DNA from: Numida meleagris
Lineage: Eukaryota; Chordata; Aves; Galliformes; Numididae
DNA length: 64,000 bases
NCBI RefSeq assembly: GCF_002078875.1
Contig: NC_034411.1
Coordinates: 31,824,260-31,888,259, forward strand
Direction of reading: 5' to 3'
Shown here in pieces: positions 36,401-49,955 of the stretch; within the stretch, counting starts at the first letter, position 1, and each line of letters begins with the position of its first letter. Below the pieces are notes generated by a model. It searched no databases and was not told the origin of the DNA. It saw only the letters and a list, made by a program, of their open reading frames with translations. Position numbers and translations under genes: made by a program.

Positions 36401-38155
36401 CTGAAGTCTCTAACAAAGATTTCCTCAGGCTTCGACTAGGCAGGGTGTGTGGGGAGATGCAGAAGCGATTCTTCCTGAAGGGACTCTCATTTGGAAAGTG
36501 TCCAGTACTGGGATAAGGGAGGAAGGTATCAGCTGGGAGGAGACAGAGGAAGGAATCTGATTTCTGCCTGTCAGTGTTTTCATATTTACCTCTGCTTGGC
36601 CTTGCTTGCCATTGTGTAGTGTTAGTTTTAAAAGTGATTCAGAATTTATGGTGTCTTTCAGGAGGATGTCCAGTAACCTGTGATTCATGACATCCTGCAG
36701 AAGTTGCACGCTGGTTAATAATACCCTCTCTGCATGGAACTGCATTTCTGAGCTGTGAAACATCACAAGTGCTGACAAATCATTCCAACCTAATTCTGTT
36801 GAAAACCTATTTCGTGATGTACAGCCTTTTGGAGCACAAGCCGACCCCCAACAGCTTCCAGAGCACTTGGTGGCTGGCTGACAGGCCCTGCAGAGCCCAG
36901 CCCTCCACACGCACCAGCCCCCGCAAGACGCAAGATGGTGGTATTAAAGAGATTACACACAGTGGTGCTGAATCTGAATAACTGTTGGATTATTTAAACT
37001 ACAGGCTTCCAGATTACAGGTTTAGCCTGCAAACCCAGTCAGCATGGCCCCGCTCCCTACTGTGGAGCAGCCCCAGAGGCCTAAGCCAGGCCAGGTTATC
37101 TTACAGCCCACCCAAGTCCAAAGGAAAGTTTGCTGGCTTCAGAAAGCTCTCTGCCTGGCAACAGGCCTAATGAGATTTACACATTTGGAGTCTTTGGCTA
37201 GCATACTATTTAGATCTAAATTTAAATTACACTGTTATTTAGAATCAAGGAAATTATTTATTTTACTAACAGTATTAAAAAGTTAACATTATTAACACCT
37301 AGGGTAATTCATATAGGAGTATTCAGTGTCTTAAAGTGAAATGGAAATAAATATATAGAAAGAAAAGTGCAGTTAAAAGCAAGTTCAAGTAATACTGCAG
37401 CCCACAGACAAGTAGGCTTTAGGGTTCGTTTTTGGCTCCCAAGCAACTTGCTAGCACTGAAGTGCTGAGGTTTGGCAAAGCGTGCCCTTAACAGAAAATC
37501 CTGTCTGGACTTCCAACTGACTTACAAGAACATAGTGACAATGACATTATTATTCTTGTTGTACAATTAGAGGGATTTCTTTTCTGCAAGGTAAGAAGGC
37601 AGCCATTTCACTGTCCTCAACAGGAATTACCTGAAAGGCAAAGGATTTGGCTGACCTGGGAGATAAATACCCATCTGAGCTGAATTACCTCACACCTAAA
37701 CAACTATTTCCAGGGGGTGGGGACGCAGTAGTTGAGACCAAAGAAGGACCAAGAAACGCTGAACTTCCACATTCCATTTCTCTTTTTGGTGTAATATTGT
37801 CATTTTCTGTAAATAGCTGTGGCTTCAGCTGACTGGTACAGGATATTGTAAATTGAAACACTTCCTAAAAAACACAATGCTTGCACAGGTGCAGTGAGCT
37901 ACAGGATGATACAGAGTTATTCAGTGACGCTCATCCTCACAAATATATGTCTCTTGATTCCTGTGGCCATAAGAAACCTTTTCAGCTACCTTTTTTCTTG
38001 TCATTGAGAAGTGTAAGACGTTAAGAGTGTTTTCAAACAGGATGACAAGGCTACATCCTGCATGTATTTGAAAGGAATTGATTGCAAAGAGCAGGCAGTA
38101 GCTCATAATATCCTTCCTGCTTGGTTGGACCTCCTATCGCTGCTGATCTCAATAC

Positions 38156-38246
38156 GGGGAAGTCCCAAATAAATAGGAGCTTTCAGCTTCCCCACTTGTG
38201 CTGCATTTCTGATTGGTATCTAAACCTCTATTATTTGCTGGCCAAT
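38156..38246 (-). promoter_or_regulatory. Promoter-like module: two CCAAT boxes, TATA-like, kappaB-like
   Basis: Reading on the minus strand: ATTGG (reverse CCAAT) at 38246-38242, ACCAATCAG at 38217-38209, TATTTATTT at 38175-38167, and GGGACTTCCC, a perfect match to the kappaB consensus, at 38166-38157. Spacing between the CCAAT box at 38212 and the TATA-like element is about 40 bases, a promoter-like geometry. An old LTR could look the same. Confidence 0.35.
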
Positions 38247-39834
38247 GGGGAGGCAAACGTGTCATCGATTAGCTCATGGTAGGTTTAAATCAAGGAATGT
38301 GAGTATGTGAAATTGCAGTACAGTTAGATCACTGTAGGCTGATGGCTGCTATGAATCAGCCTTGCCCTGTAATTTTTTGAGGATCTGTCCCATTTCCTGT
38401 GGAACAGGGGTATCCCTGGTGCAGCAGGTAGGCGCAGGCTGTGCTGAGACTAAGAGTGGGGGCCTGCTCTGGTGTGTGTGCCATGCTCCTCCCGACGCTG
38501 CCAGGACCTGGCCCTCACCATGAGTAGCTCTGGGCTTCTGTATGGCTTCCTGGGCTGGGAGCAGGCAGCATGCCTCCACCTTTCTTCCCAGTGCAAAGCT
38601 GGGTAGTGATGGGCAGCCCTCATCCAGGAGTCAGATGTGTTTCTGGGTCCACCAGTTTGGACAGCCCTCAGGCTTGTTCTACAGCGACATTTTGGTCTGA
38701 CCATGACTGTCACCCCTCTCTAAGATCAAAATATGCAAGCCACGCATCATAGCTTGTTAACATCTCACCTAGAAGCTCTTTCTGTAGCATCCACATGGTG
38801 CTTCTTGACTGTCCAGTAGGGATGACTCTCTAGGACTCAGCCTTACTCTCCTTCCAGCAATACGAGCTGTGATTAGGGGCAAGTCAGCAAAGAGGGGTGG
38901 CTGGGAGGCAGGAATGGGGCATTGCCTGACAGCCCCAGAGGCTCCTTGCACTGGCAGTTCTTAGCAGGCCAGGACCCACTTCAGGTGCCGGTGTCCCTCT
39001 GGCCCTGTGGAGAGCAGTGCCAGGAGTGCAGAGTGTGATGCACTGCCTGCAAGGGTGGCAGAAATGTGTCATCCCATCGGCTGCCATGGGGCTCAGCTGT
39101 GGGCACCCTGAGTTGAAAGCTGGGGCCGCATTAAATATGTGGCTAATTGCATGGATTTATGTGCCTTCTCTTAGCTATCTCTATGGTTGCACAATCATTG
39201 TGTAACTCTTATCAGGGCTGTTTGTTCCTACTTATAGTTCACATGTATCCTTTGCTTTCACAGTTCTTGTTTTTCCAAGTTTCCAAGAGGCTTCCATGTG
39301 GTTTCTTGGGACAAGAGACTCAACAGCCACTGTGTCTTTTGTTAATGTTATTTTTGACAGCATCTAAATGGTGGCTATTAGTATTCATTTCCATAATGCA
39401 GGTCGCATAAAGAAAATAGCATAATCAAATAATACCTCATTTTGTATTGCTTAATTGATGGAAGGGAAGAGTTGAGATAATTTGCCACTTCATCATCCTC
39501 CTAATTAAAAGTCTGATGCTTGAGGCTTCTACCCAGAACTCCCATTTGTTACTATTACGGTGGTACAATGCCAGGCTAAATTCTGATAAAATGCAGATAT
39601 TTTAGTGGTTGGATTCTGCTGTTGCTAAGAGTAGTGCAAATCAGAAGATAACTCCACAGATATCAAAGTAGCTGTAATGCTAAATTTTCAGTGAAACTAA
39701 ACCTTAATTATTATAAGAAAAAAAAATGTTAATGTCTGCTCTATGTTTGTGGATAGTTTAGTTTGAATAAAGAGGTACAAAACAAAAGCTCCGCCTGACA
39801 GTGATTACTTAATTCCTTTTTTCTTTTTCAAAGC

Positions 39835-39849
39835 ATATATATATATATA
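39835..39849. repeat. Short AT microsatellite
   Basis: Seven AT units plus one base. Simple repeat only. Confidence 0.7.
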
Positions 39850-41326
39850 GATTTTCTTCTCATTTACATTTTGATAACTTCACAGATTCGTGGATAAAGT
39901 GAAAAGAATCCGCACTAAGTAGAAAACTTTGGATTTTTTTGTTTAAAAGCAGTGCCTTAATATAACAAACTAAGCTAAGGAACTGACATGAAAATCAACT
40001 TTTAAGTGAAGACAAATGCATTTTTATAGTATTCTTGGTAAAATGTCCTGAATTTCCATGTATATCATAGGAAACTATTCATTATTTTTAGCAATGATCA
40101 AGTGGTTCTAGATAAAAGGCTTAAAGCTGGACTTTGAAGGGACTGTTGTTTTCATTAGCTGGGGAGATGAACTGCATCAGACCTGATGAGTCATTGCATG
40201 AGCGTGCAGGAATGTTGATCCAGCTGCGTACCAGGATTCTCAGGTGTGCATTTCTTGTTCAGAATTAATAGGGAAGCATTACACATTCAGCAAATTCTTA
40301 CTAGATGGAGAATGTTGTCTCCTAAGAAGAAGGACATGTTAGCCAAACTCCTCATGGCAGCTGATGGAAATACAATGATTTCTGATCTGCTTTGACTTTC
40401 TATCTTAATTCCTTTTTTTGGTAGTCCAAATGCAGTAATGCAATAGTGAGCAGGACCTGGTCCTAAAGAGCTGTTTTTGCTATTTTTGCCTTTAACTTAC
40501 TGTGAAAGAGAAAGTTAATGTCTCAAGACTGGCAGGTAGCCAAAGTTTAGAAACTTCTCACCTACAGAAGTTTGTGGAGAGCATATGCAAAAGATATGAG
40601 CTATTGTTACTATTTTTTTAATCTGGAAAAGTTTAGACTTGGATCCGCTGTGCTCTCAAAGGTCTTTGCCTGCAACATCCAGAAACACATTACTCGATTG
40701 GAAATGCATTACACTTCCAGTGAAAATTATTGAAAATTATGTTTCATCTTAAACGCTGTGCATCTCTGAAATGTTTCGTACTTTTGTCATGAATCTTGTT
40801 TGGTTTTCATTCTGAACAATTGCTAAGATAATTTCTCAGATGTCTTATCCTGTTGCTGCTAAGGTTTCTTGTAAGTTCTAAGTGAGAGAAATTATTGCTG
40901 TACGTCTTTAGTGAGATTTTTCTGACCTAGGCAACAGAAAAAATGTGAACTGTAATCATGGAAAATAATGCAACAAATCTGAATTGAATTTGATCCAATT
41001 CTAGTCATTAGTAGCTGATATAAGACAGACTTTTGATTTCATGATTTAATTAGTTAGTAGGGAGACATGCTTCTGCAGAAAATCTTTTTAACTTTATATT
41101 TACATACTTTCCGAGAGCAATAGCAAGCATTATCAGCTGTGAATGATAGAGCAGAATTGCCATTTCTGGCGTGTCCTTTGGCTTCTTGCTTGCTGTTTCC
41201 CAGCATTTGCCCTTCTGTTGCCTTGAGGTCTCGCCTGGACAAATTTTGATCACTTTCTGTACTTGTCTGGAGATTGCAGCCTTCTTAGAGACAGTTCTTG
41301 GTGAAAGGTCAGGCCCTGCTTTGCAT

Positions 41327-41454
41327 ATAGAATCATAGAATCACCAAGGTTGGAAAAGACCTCCAAGATTATCCAGTCCAACCATTCACCTATCACCAGT
41401 ATTTCTCATCAAACCATGTCCCTCAGTACAACATCTAAATGTTTCTTGAACACA
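41327..41454 (-). mobile_element. CR1 LINE 3'-end fragment
   Basis: ATAGAATCATAGAATCACCA gives two copies of the CR1 terminal 8-mer in reverse complement, followed by AGGTTGGAAAAGACCTCCAA and CCATGTCCCTCAGTACAACA. Minus orientation. The AAAGACCTC form indicates a different CR1 subfamily from the 4.5-kb copy. Confidence 0.92.
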
Positions 41455-44140
41455 ATGCAGTGTACTGACATGTGAGCTCACAGTTTTGGACCTGCTGTGT
41501 ATAAAGGAGTCCTAGAGAAGCAGAGTGTGGATACATGGTAGTGAGCGGGGATGTATATATACCTCACTCACATGATGCCTGCTGCTACAGCAAGCATAGG
41601 ATATGCCCTGCATGCACTATGCAGCCACATCAGACCTGTAAAAACAGCTTGACTCAGATAGGGAGAATCAGATTCAACTTGTGGACTGGTTACTGGACAT
41701 AATCACTCTGTGGATGGGCAGCATATCTAGGAAATCCTGGAGATGCGTATGGTGTTGCCACACAGGGATGAAGCATCTCTGACAGAGTTTGGCTGGTTCT
41801 TTATTCATTGGATGAGAACATCTATGTAGGGAACTCTAACTCCATACTTTCAGTGCTCATTAGCCCTGGCTTTTTTCAGTGCTTCCTTAAAGCCTTTGGC
41901 CCAACTGTAGGTTTTTTTGCAGGACTGCTAGAGATTTTGAACACTGCTACCTTTTGTGTTTTAATATATCTGTGAATACATTTTAGACACTTTAATTATA
42001 TTTGGGATTTCAAAGAAATCCTGATTGTCTCCTGTGACAAGATCAGTCATTCTGCAGCCTGCTAAGCACATGAATGTATGAACCTCTGAAGTGCAGCTGA
42101 AATGTTGAGGCATAGTTCCTTTCACGACTGACTCATTTTAGCTGGAATTTAGCATAATCAGACACTATATATTTTTAGATTTACGTAATTATGTAAGCAC
42201 CATTAAGACTACAAATAAAGCCTTATATCATTGTGAAACAGTAATAACAGTCCAAGAAAAACTACAAGTTACCAGAAGAACATTCACTTATGGAAGGAAA
42301 GATAAATATTTCTAAGACTCACATCATAATTTTAACCATCTCTGAAAGAATAATTTTTTTTTTCCAGTTTATCTTGTACCTTTGTTAATTAGAAGTTATG
42401 GTTCTTGCCCAGAGGAACTCCAGTTTCCACTTAGCTATGACTTCAGTGCATGCATGGTATGCAGCCCTCTGTGCAGAATGAGCATGCTGCCCTGTGGCTT
42501 TCTCATGCCTGGAGATGTGCTTGTCTAGTACTCAGTGACCTACAGAGAAAAAAAAAACAAACATATCCTTCACTCTCATGGCTGAATGGGATAGATTTGT
42601 ACATAGATAGGGCTACTGGTATCTTTTACATATAAGCAAGTGTGTCAAAAATATGTTTCCCTGTTAATGATGATTGGATTGGTGTTTTTGCATGGTTTTG
42701 ATTCATTAACATTTTCATTTTGATTTTTCAGTCAAGAAGGGGTTCCCTATCCATTCTTTTCCTGAAATAATAAAACATAGGATTGAATTTTAGTATTAAA
42801 AGAGGAGAATCATCTTTTTCCCAAGATTGTAAGGAATTTAGTTAGATTGCTTGACTAGAATGTTTTATTTAGAATAATGAGTGGATTTATAAAACCTCCA
42901 GCTCCCCCCACCCCCACCCTGCTAAGGGTTTTGGGATCTGTAAAAGCAGTCAGAATAACAGATAGAACATACCAATTGCAATTTTACCAGGAGCTGTTTT
43001 TACTATGCAGTTTATTTTGTGCAATTGCAAAATTCAGGCATCCAAAAACAATATGACGGTTTCTCCCCAAATCACATGATTTTAAGTAATAAAAATGTTG
43101 ATGCTTTTTTTTATTCCTTGACATTATAAACACTTTGTGTGACCTTCTACCTAGTCTGTGTCGTATCTTGTTCTAAAAACAGCCTGTGATATTGTATTTC
43201 ATTTGCCTTAAAAACCCTCTGTGTCCCAGGAAACTCAGCGGATCTCTCTGACATAATCGGTTTCCATGCAATTTTACAAGCTTTAGAAGCTGTCACAAAG
43301 CCAGTGTCTAGTCTTCAAAAAGAAGTTTATCATTTGAGGTATAGATTTCAGATTTTTGCATGTACTTAAAATACATGGAAGAAACCTGAATGAATAGTAG
43401 AATTAAATGAAGGATTAACAAGCAAAATGTTATTTCTTCAATTTCCAGTTCATTGCATCTCAAATTATGTATAAACTGTGCTTAGCATGGAGTTAAGCAG
43501 AGAGGTAGACTAGGATGTCTAATACTCTGTATAATCCAGAAACACAAGCATTACCAATGCTTTTGTGTTACGTAAAAACACTCGTAAACAGTTTTGAAAA
43601 ATGGAGTAACTCAAAAGTAGATGTGAAAATTATTGCCCAATCTATGACTTTGCAATAAATTCTATACCTGAAACAAATTAGCTCCGGAATATTATCACAG
43701 TCTACGTGTTTCAGGCGTATTTTGTGTGAATTATGAACAAAAGGGCGTAAACAACTGGATACATTCTTCTGATAAATGAAAATCAGAGCAAGTTTCAGCA
43801 ATAACAGCAGCAATGATGAGTTTTGTCCCCTTTCCTCCGCTCCTGCAATGAAAATTCAGGGCCTGATTCCAGGCTGGCTGGAGCCAGCACGAGGATTTCC
43901 ATGCTGAAGTAAGACTTGCATTAAGTTGGCAGCATCTAAGCGAATCATTCAAACCCTCCTTACACTCCCTTCTTTCCCCTGTGAGGATGCAGATTTATGG
44001 AATTATCATTAAATGAGGTTTATGATCATTTTCAGAAATTCCTTCTCCTTGCAAAAGATTTCTTCTTTCCTTAATCTTTACCCTGTACATATATTTTTAA
44101 AACTGTTTTAACATGTAACATATTTTTACACACACATTTC

Positions 44141-44175
44141 ACACATATATGTACATGTGTACATATGTATATACA
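44141..44175. repeat. 35-bp alternating purine-pyrimidine tract with inverted repeat
   Basis: Unbroken R-Y alternation of CA/TA/TG steps. An inverted repeat with 9-base arms (ATATGTACA/TGTACATAT) lies at 44147-44166. It could adopt Z-DNA or a cruciform and is probably a length-variable microsatellite. Confidence 0.75.
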
Positions 44176-47100
44176 GACATATATATCAATATATATCAAG
44201 GACTTTTAAACAGCAGTAACATAAGTTTTGTTCAATCCTTATACAGAGTACTGTTAGCCCCTTGCATGTACTGAAATCAGAACTCCTGACTCGAGAACAC
44301 CAGATACTTGCAAAACTCCCAAATCAGACATTGCATCTCTGGCAGAATACACGTTTACTCTGTATTTACCGGTTAAGTGAAGGTGATTCTGATAATAAGC
44401 AAAACATATCTTGTACCTGAAGCTGTCTAATGATGTCTCTCAGCAGGATAAATTGGTTTTTAAAGAGCCCTGTGATAAGTGCAGCTCAAATACTTTCCTG
44501 TATTTGATCCAGATCTTTTCAGCACTACTTGGATAAACGTTTTGAGCTATTGCTGCTGTTTTTCCCGCTCTGCCTACCCCATATTCATGTCCCCTCCTCT
44601 CTGGGGGTCTTCCCAGATGCCATAGTAGTTGTTTTTCAGGCAGACCAGTTCTATAGCTCACCCTGTATCTGCCCAATAAAGAGACAATGTGAGCAAGGGC
44701 AAGAACAGCACAGGCAGGGCAAGACTGCTTTCTCCAGCAAGATCTGATACTAATTTGTGCTGGCTGAATGTATTTGTCAAACTACATGCAGCCTTGAACA
44801 TCAATACATTGCACGAGATATGCTCAGTAAAACATCAAAATACGAAAGAGTCTGTCCAGCAGATTTCCTGTTTGTTGGTGAGGCCTACAGGGGGCCATGG
44901 AAATTAACCACTACTGATCTGGGAGGGCACTGTGCAGGCACTGGTAAGGACACCACCCATCATGCCACAGTCGTTCATGCTTACCTAAAACTGCAACCCC
45001 ACAAATAGCAAAAGTACCACTAAAACCCCACTGAATGCCACTGAATCCACCCAAAGAGCCACTGTCCCAGATATTCACCCAACTTCAGCCTCAGCATTTT
45101 AACTTAACTCACTCCTGGTGAGGGAGGAAGCAGGTGTTAAAGTTGTAATAGGATCAGGCTTTTTCTGAAGAGTGAAGCCAGTCTGTCATATTCACGTAGA
45201 CAGATGAAACTATGTACACTAAGGGGCTCTTCTAATTTTGTCGTAACGCAATATAAAAACAGAATGAAAATTTTACCAAAATATTAAAATTAAATTATTT
45301 TGTTAAATGAAGCATTAAAAATTGAAGGCTGCGTCATATCATAATTACTGATTATAATACTTAGCATTTTTTGATTGAAAGCACGCTTCATTGTTAATTA
45401 ATAATTAGGTCATTATCTATTGATAATCAATTATCAACGAATTTATCCTCATCACATTCATTGCAGTGATTTCCATTTCATGGATGGAGAAATTTGAGTG
45501 GGTGAGATTTACCTGATAGCAGATTCTGATTTGGTGATGAAGTTCAGACCTCAAATTCTTCAACATATTGTCTTCACATTGGCAGTTAGTAATTTGATAA
45601 ATGCATATAACTGAGTAAATGTGACCAAAACTTTAGCTAATCTTCATTATAGAGGATATTTTTAAATTAGCTGGTTACTAGTTGAATTTGATCTATCTGA
45701 CCCTAAATCCTGCAGTTTGGATTTTCACAGACTTTTAGTTTACGTGGTTACTTCCTCCAAGAGAAGATAAATTTCATCCTAATCAGAATTGCTGAAGTTC
45801 ATTTTACATTCAATATGCACTTACAGACAAGTGGAAGTGATTCCATGAGTAATGTGGGTCTTTGGACACGAATATCTCATACCCTAATCTCAGGTTATAG
45901 TGCCGTCCTGCACCTAGCATGGTAAAGCAGATGGATCACATTGCACTGTTCCAAATGTCCCTGGAAAACAGAAAACATGAAACCAAGGCCCCCCTTGTCT
46001 CTTACAGCACAGTCTTACCTCCGCCTTTCTCAGGTGATGACACCACAGACACAATAGCTTCGAACACTTTGGAAACCAGTGCCAAGGCACTGCCTTGAAT
46101 GCTAAACTCTTACCACTTACCTCTTCTCTTTGTTAAGGCAAATCTCCAGCTCTCCTCTGGATAGGACAGACTTCACATCAGCCATCTCAATATTTGTAAA
46201 CATTATTTTTTTCCTCTCTTCTACTCTGAAAATTACCTCTGGGCTACTGCCTTCCTTTTGCCCTCACTAAAACTTGAATCCTTTGAGCTGGATGCATCCA
46301 ACCTGCTGATCATTTCTGTGCTGATAGAAGAACTTGTACACCTCTGCAGGCTCAATCTACAGCATTAGGTATTGACCAAAACCTTCCTTCATCTGTGTGA
46401 CTACTCCCCCTCTTGCCACAGCCCCAGCTCCGAGGAGCTGTCATTTGGTTTGTTCACACAGCCCCATGGCTGGGGCTGGACTGATCACAGAGGTACTGTA
46501 GATCAAACAAACCCTGTAAAAGCAATTATTTTAGCCCTTTTTCTGTTTACTTTCTAGGTTTTGGACATCCAGCAGCTTAAGCATAACTGAAGCATTTCTC
46601 CTAGGAACACCAAGCTGAGCTGGAGAGGGTGAGCTGGACAGGCAGGGAAGGAAAGGGGAACAAATTCAGATGGAAATAGCTAGTGTGCAGCTGCCCTCCC
46701 CTCTCAGCTTTGGCTGCTCAGCATTTTTCACCGAATTTGGCCTGGGATTGTGAGGCAGGAACCTCTGACCTAATCACTCAGCAGCTTTATTTGACCACAC
46801 TCAGTCTCCTTCTTCAGAAAACACGATTACTGGGTCCTAAATGCTTCCTAGAGTCTTTCATCTTTCCTCTATTTAATTAATGCTAATTTCCTTGATGGTA
46901 CTCCTAAAGTACAGTTGGAGCCTGGATGTAGATTATAGAGCACTTTACAATGTCAGCACTAAATCAGACAAAGACTATGAAGCACATAAATATGCATTTC
47001 CTGAGACTTGTGAAGGGTCGGATTTTATCTTGCAGTGCATTAGTGCCCTTGAGATTGTGTAACACTATAAGTCATTGAGTTATCATGACAGTTTGTTACC

Positions 47101-49935
47101 TGGAAATCCTCTTCCTTTATTCCATATACCTACTTCATTTCTGTAGACAAATCAGTTTGACACGTTAACCTGAAACAATAACTTTCATCTTTCATAGAGT
47201 TTTCAGGAATGATTTTTCCCAAAGAGCAAAAGGTATCATAAACTTGCTGGGAAAAATGATGAGGGATTGAAACCGTCTTCAGAAGTCTTATTTTTTAATG
47301 TAATGTTAGACTGCTCAGCAATATGACTCAAGCCATCTCATGCAGCCAGCATCATTCCACATACTGTTGGGAAGACATATGGAGATATATGACCACTTGC
47401 ACAAACACTTTGTAAGGTGTGTTTGTAGATGCACGTGCATAAGTGCAAGGGGCATTTGGAGATCAAGTTCTAAAGCTGTGTCCTAAAGACTCTAGAAGCC
47501 AGATCTATCTGGCTCTGAAACTCCAATAGCCATTGCACTGCATTGTCTGATCACTTCCAGTGGTGGAAAGCTGATGTGAAATATGACTGGCTTGGTTTGG
47601 TAGTATATTCTTATCACTTCTGACTCATTATCAAGGGATCTGATCAGGGAATTTCTACAGATCTCTCAACTCTGCTGTTCTAAACAGTATCTCTTCAATG
47701 GCAATGCAGGCAATGCAGAACAGTTTACGACTCAGATTACCACAGTAATTCTCAGTTACAGGACTGGCTCAGTTTCTACGTATCTCTTGTTACTGACAAA
47801 GATCTCTGTAGATCTTTCCAGCAAAAGTATAGTACCTTCTAAAATTCATTCAAAAAACTAAAAAAACCAACAAACAAATATACCCTTTGCTCTGAAACAA
47901 TACCAACTTCCTCATGTTTTTACCTGATTTTTTACATAAATTATAAAATAAGATGATCAGAGCATATGTATATAAATTTAAGAAAAATGATACATTGAGC
48001 TCTCTCCAGAAATGTATTTCTGAGCCACTATAAATGACAATCATTCCCTTTTTTAAAAATAATAGCTTAGTGTTGGTGACTACAGTGACCCACACCTCAA
48101 TTATTTTCACTGTAAATTATGACATGCACATTTTACAAAACCTATATGTTGTTTAGTTTTAGGTCCTCCTCCTTTTTGATGAAATACAGTAGCTGGCACT
48201 TCTACTGAAAAATTCATTAAGTATTTCCATATTGGCTTCCAGCTCATCTGGCATTTTTGCCTGGCAGAATACAGTGCATCTTTGTGCTTTACTAATGGCC
48301 TTAGCTTCAGGACAAGACCAGGTTTTATGCCACTGCAGAATTTCCTTACAAACTATACACTATAAAGTGGACAGAAACAAAAACTTGCATAAATCTAGAA
48401 GACTATTTTTGACAAAGTTGAATCACTTTCCTTACACAAAAGCTGAAAGAAAATATTCCTTCATTTAAAAAACGAATTAAATATTTGCTTTAAATCCTAG
48501 GCATTTTAGTAGCTGCAAAATTGAAAGGAATGTGGAAGGCTGTTAGCCTTTTTGGCTACACACCCATCCTTTTGACTGTAGGATGGCAGGCAATACCATG
48601 AATATGGCAGATGCAGAACTACACAGAAGGGTTACTAGATGTGGGTGGTGCAGCCAAACCACTGTCAAGCATTAGAGGAGCCTTTCCAAGAGAGCTACAG
48701 GCTCCAGGGCTGGGAAATGTGCCGTTCCCAAGGGCATGAGTAGCTATGTGCAAAGCCAGTGCATCCCCTGTCACTCCAGAGTTACCTCAAGATCTGAATG
48801 CTGAGTGCTGTGTGTCTCAACATTTGGTACCCTTACTGCCCTGAGATCCAGGAGTCTTCTAACACAGCAGTGCAAATTCATCTCTGAGGCTTGAGTAAGA
48901 CCTCTTCATGTTTCACAACATGCTCGGAGCACGTGGAGGAGCAGGAGAGCAGCTGTGCACAGCTCTGTGTGCAGGTAGAGCTTGTTTAATTCTTTCTTAT
49001 ACAGAGGAGGTTGTGGCTCTGTCATCTTAATCCTCACTTGTACAGCTTAACATGTCTTCTGAATTGAAGGCAATTTGAGAAACTGCTTAAGAACTGTCAA
49101 TTTTTAGAGATCTTTATATTACAAAAATGTTTCTAACGAGATCTGCCTGATATTGTCACCCTTGGTCTCAGCTGCAGTATGCCATAAACCAGGGTAATGT
49201 GTTAAACCACTGGTGGAATTGTGCTACTGAACCAGCGGGTGAGTTGTTATTGAAGTAATGACATGATTTCCCATGTGCCATCTCCCTGGTTGGCTCTGAC
49301 AAAAAGGCATGGAAGAATTTTCTGAAATTAACTGATCTAAATTTGCCAAATGAGACCATACCCTAAATGACAACAGAAAGATCTCATGGAACTGAGCATT
49401 TTATTGGCAGCATTTCTGGCATCCATCATTTAAGAAAGATTGTAAGCTGCAAGGAATGAGGATAAAAGCAGAGAAAGGCAGACAGATTGGTCTCCTGAAT
49501 CCTACTTGTGAAATTCAGTACAATAAAAGACAAGGAAGGAGTTACTAATTTAAACTGCCTCGGAGAGATTCATGAAATTTATGTTTGTCACCACCTTGAA
49601 TCTATGCTGTTTCAAACGTACTCCTTCCTCACCCATTCACCTTGACCTAATATCTATCCTCCTACCTCAAAGCTTCTGGGATTTGAATGAAGAACAGTGG
49701 TGTTCTTCGTTCTTTGGAAAAAAAGCTGAAGGTCTTCTTCAACTCATAAGAGATGAAAACTTACAGACTGTTCCTGTCTTGACCAAGTTACAAAATGAAA
49801 GTCAAAAAAATGAGAGACCACATCCTAGGTGTTAATTTAGTAGGGAGTAGGCCTTTTAGGGGGAAGGGAAGAGGAAAGTTATTTTTGCTTGCTTGTTTTG
49901 AAGTAAAATGTTGTCTAGTTCCTTTGTAATATTAC

Positions 49936-49955
49936 GGGGGGGGGGGGGGGGGGGG
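49936..49955 (+). repeat. G20 homopolymer
   Basis: Twenty consecutive G, bounded by ATTAC and AGGATG. Long G runs are rare in vertebrate genomes, prone to slippage and sequencing error, and can fold into quadruplexes. Confidence 0.85.

Larger units (their letters stand above)
30301..41326. other. Upstream gene-poor DNA
   Basis: About 11 kb of mostly AT-rich DNA. Features of note: a 13-bp-arm hairpin (33396-33424), a 161-codon minus open frame of unknown meaning (36425-36910), a promoter-like module (38156-38246) followed by a GC-richer block (about 38,380-39,130), and an AT dinucleotide run (39835-39849). No protein-coding exon was recognised. Confidence 0.5.

Noticed and set aside
48567..48589. 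Small hairpin CCATCCT...AGGATGG
   Set aside because: Seven-base arms are within the range expected often by chance in a window of this size.
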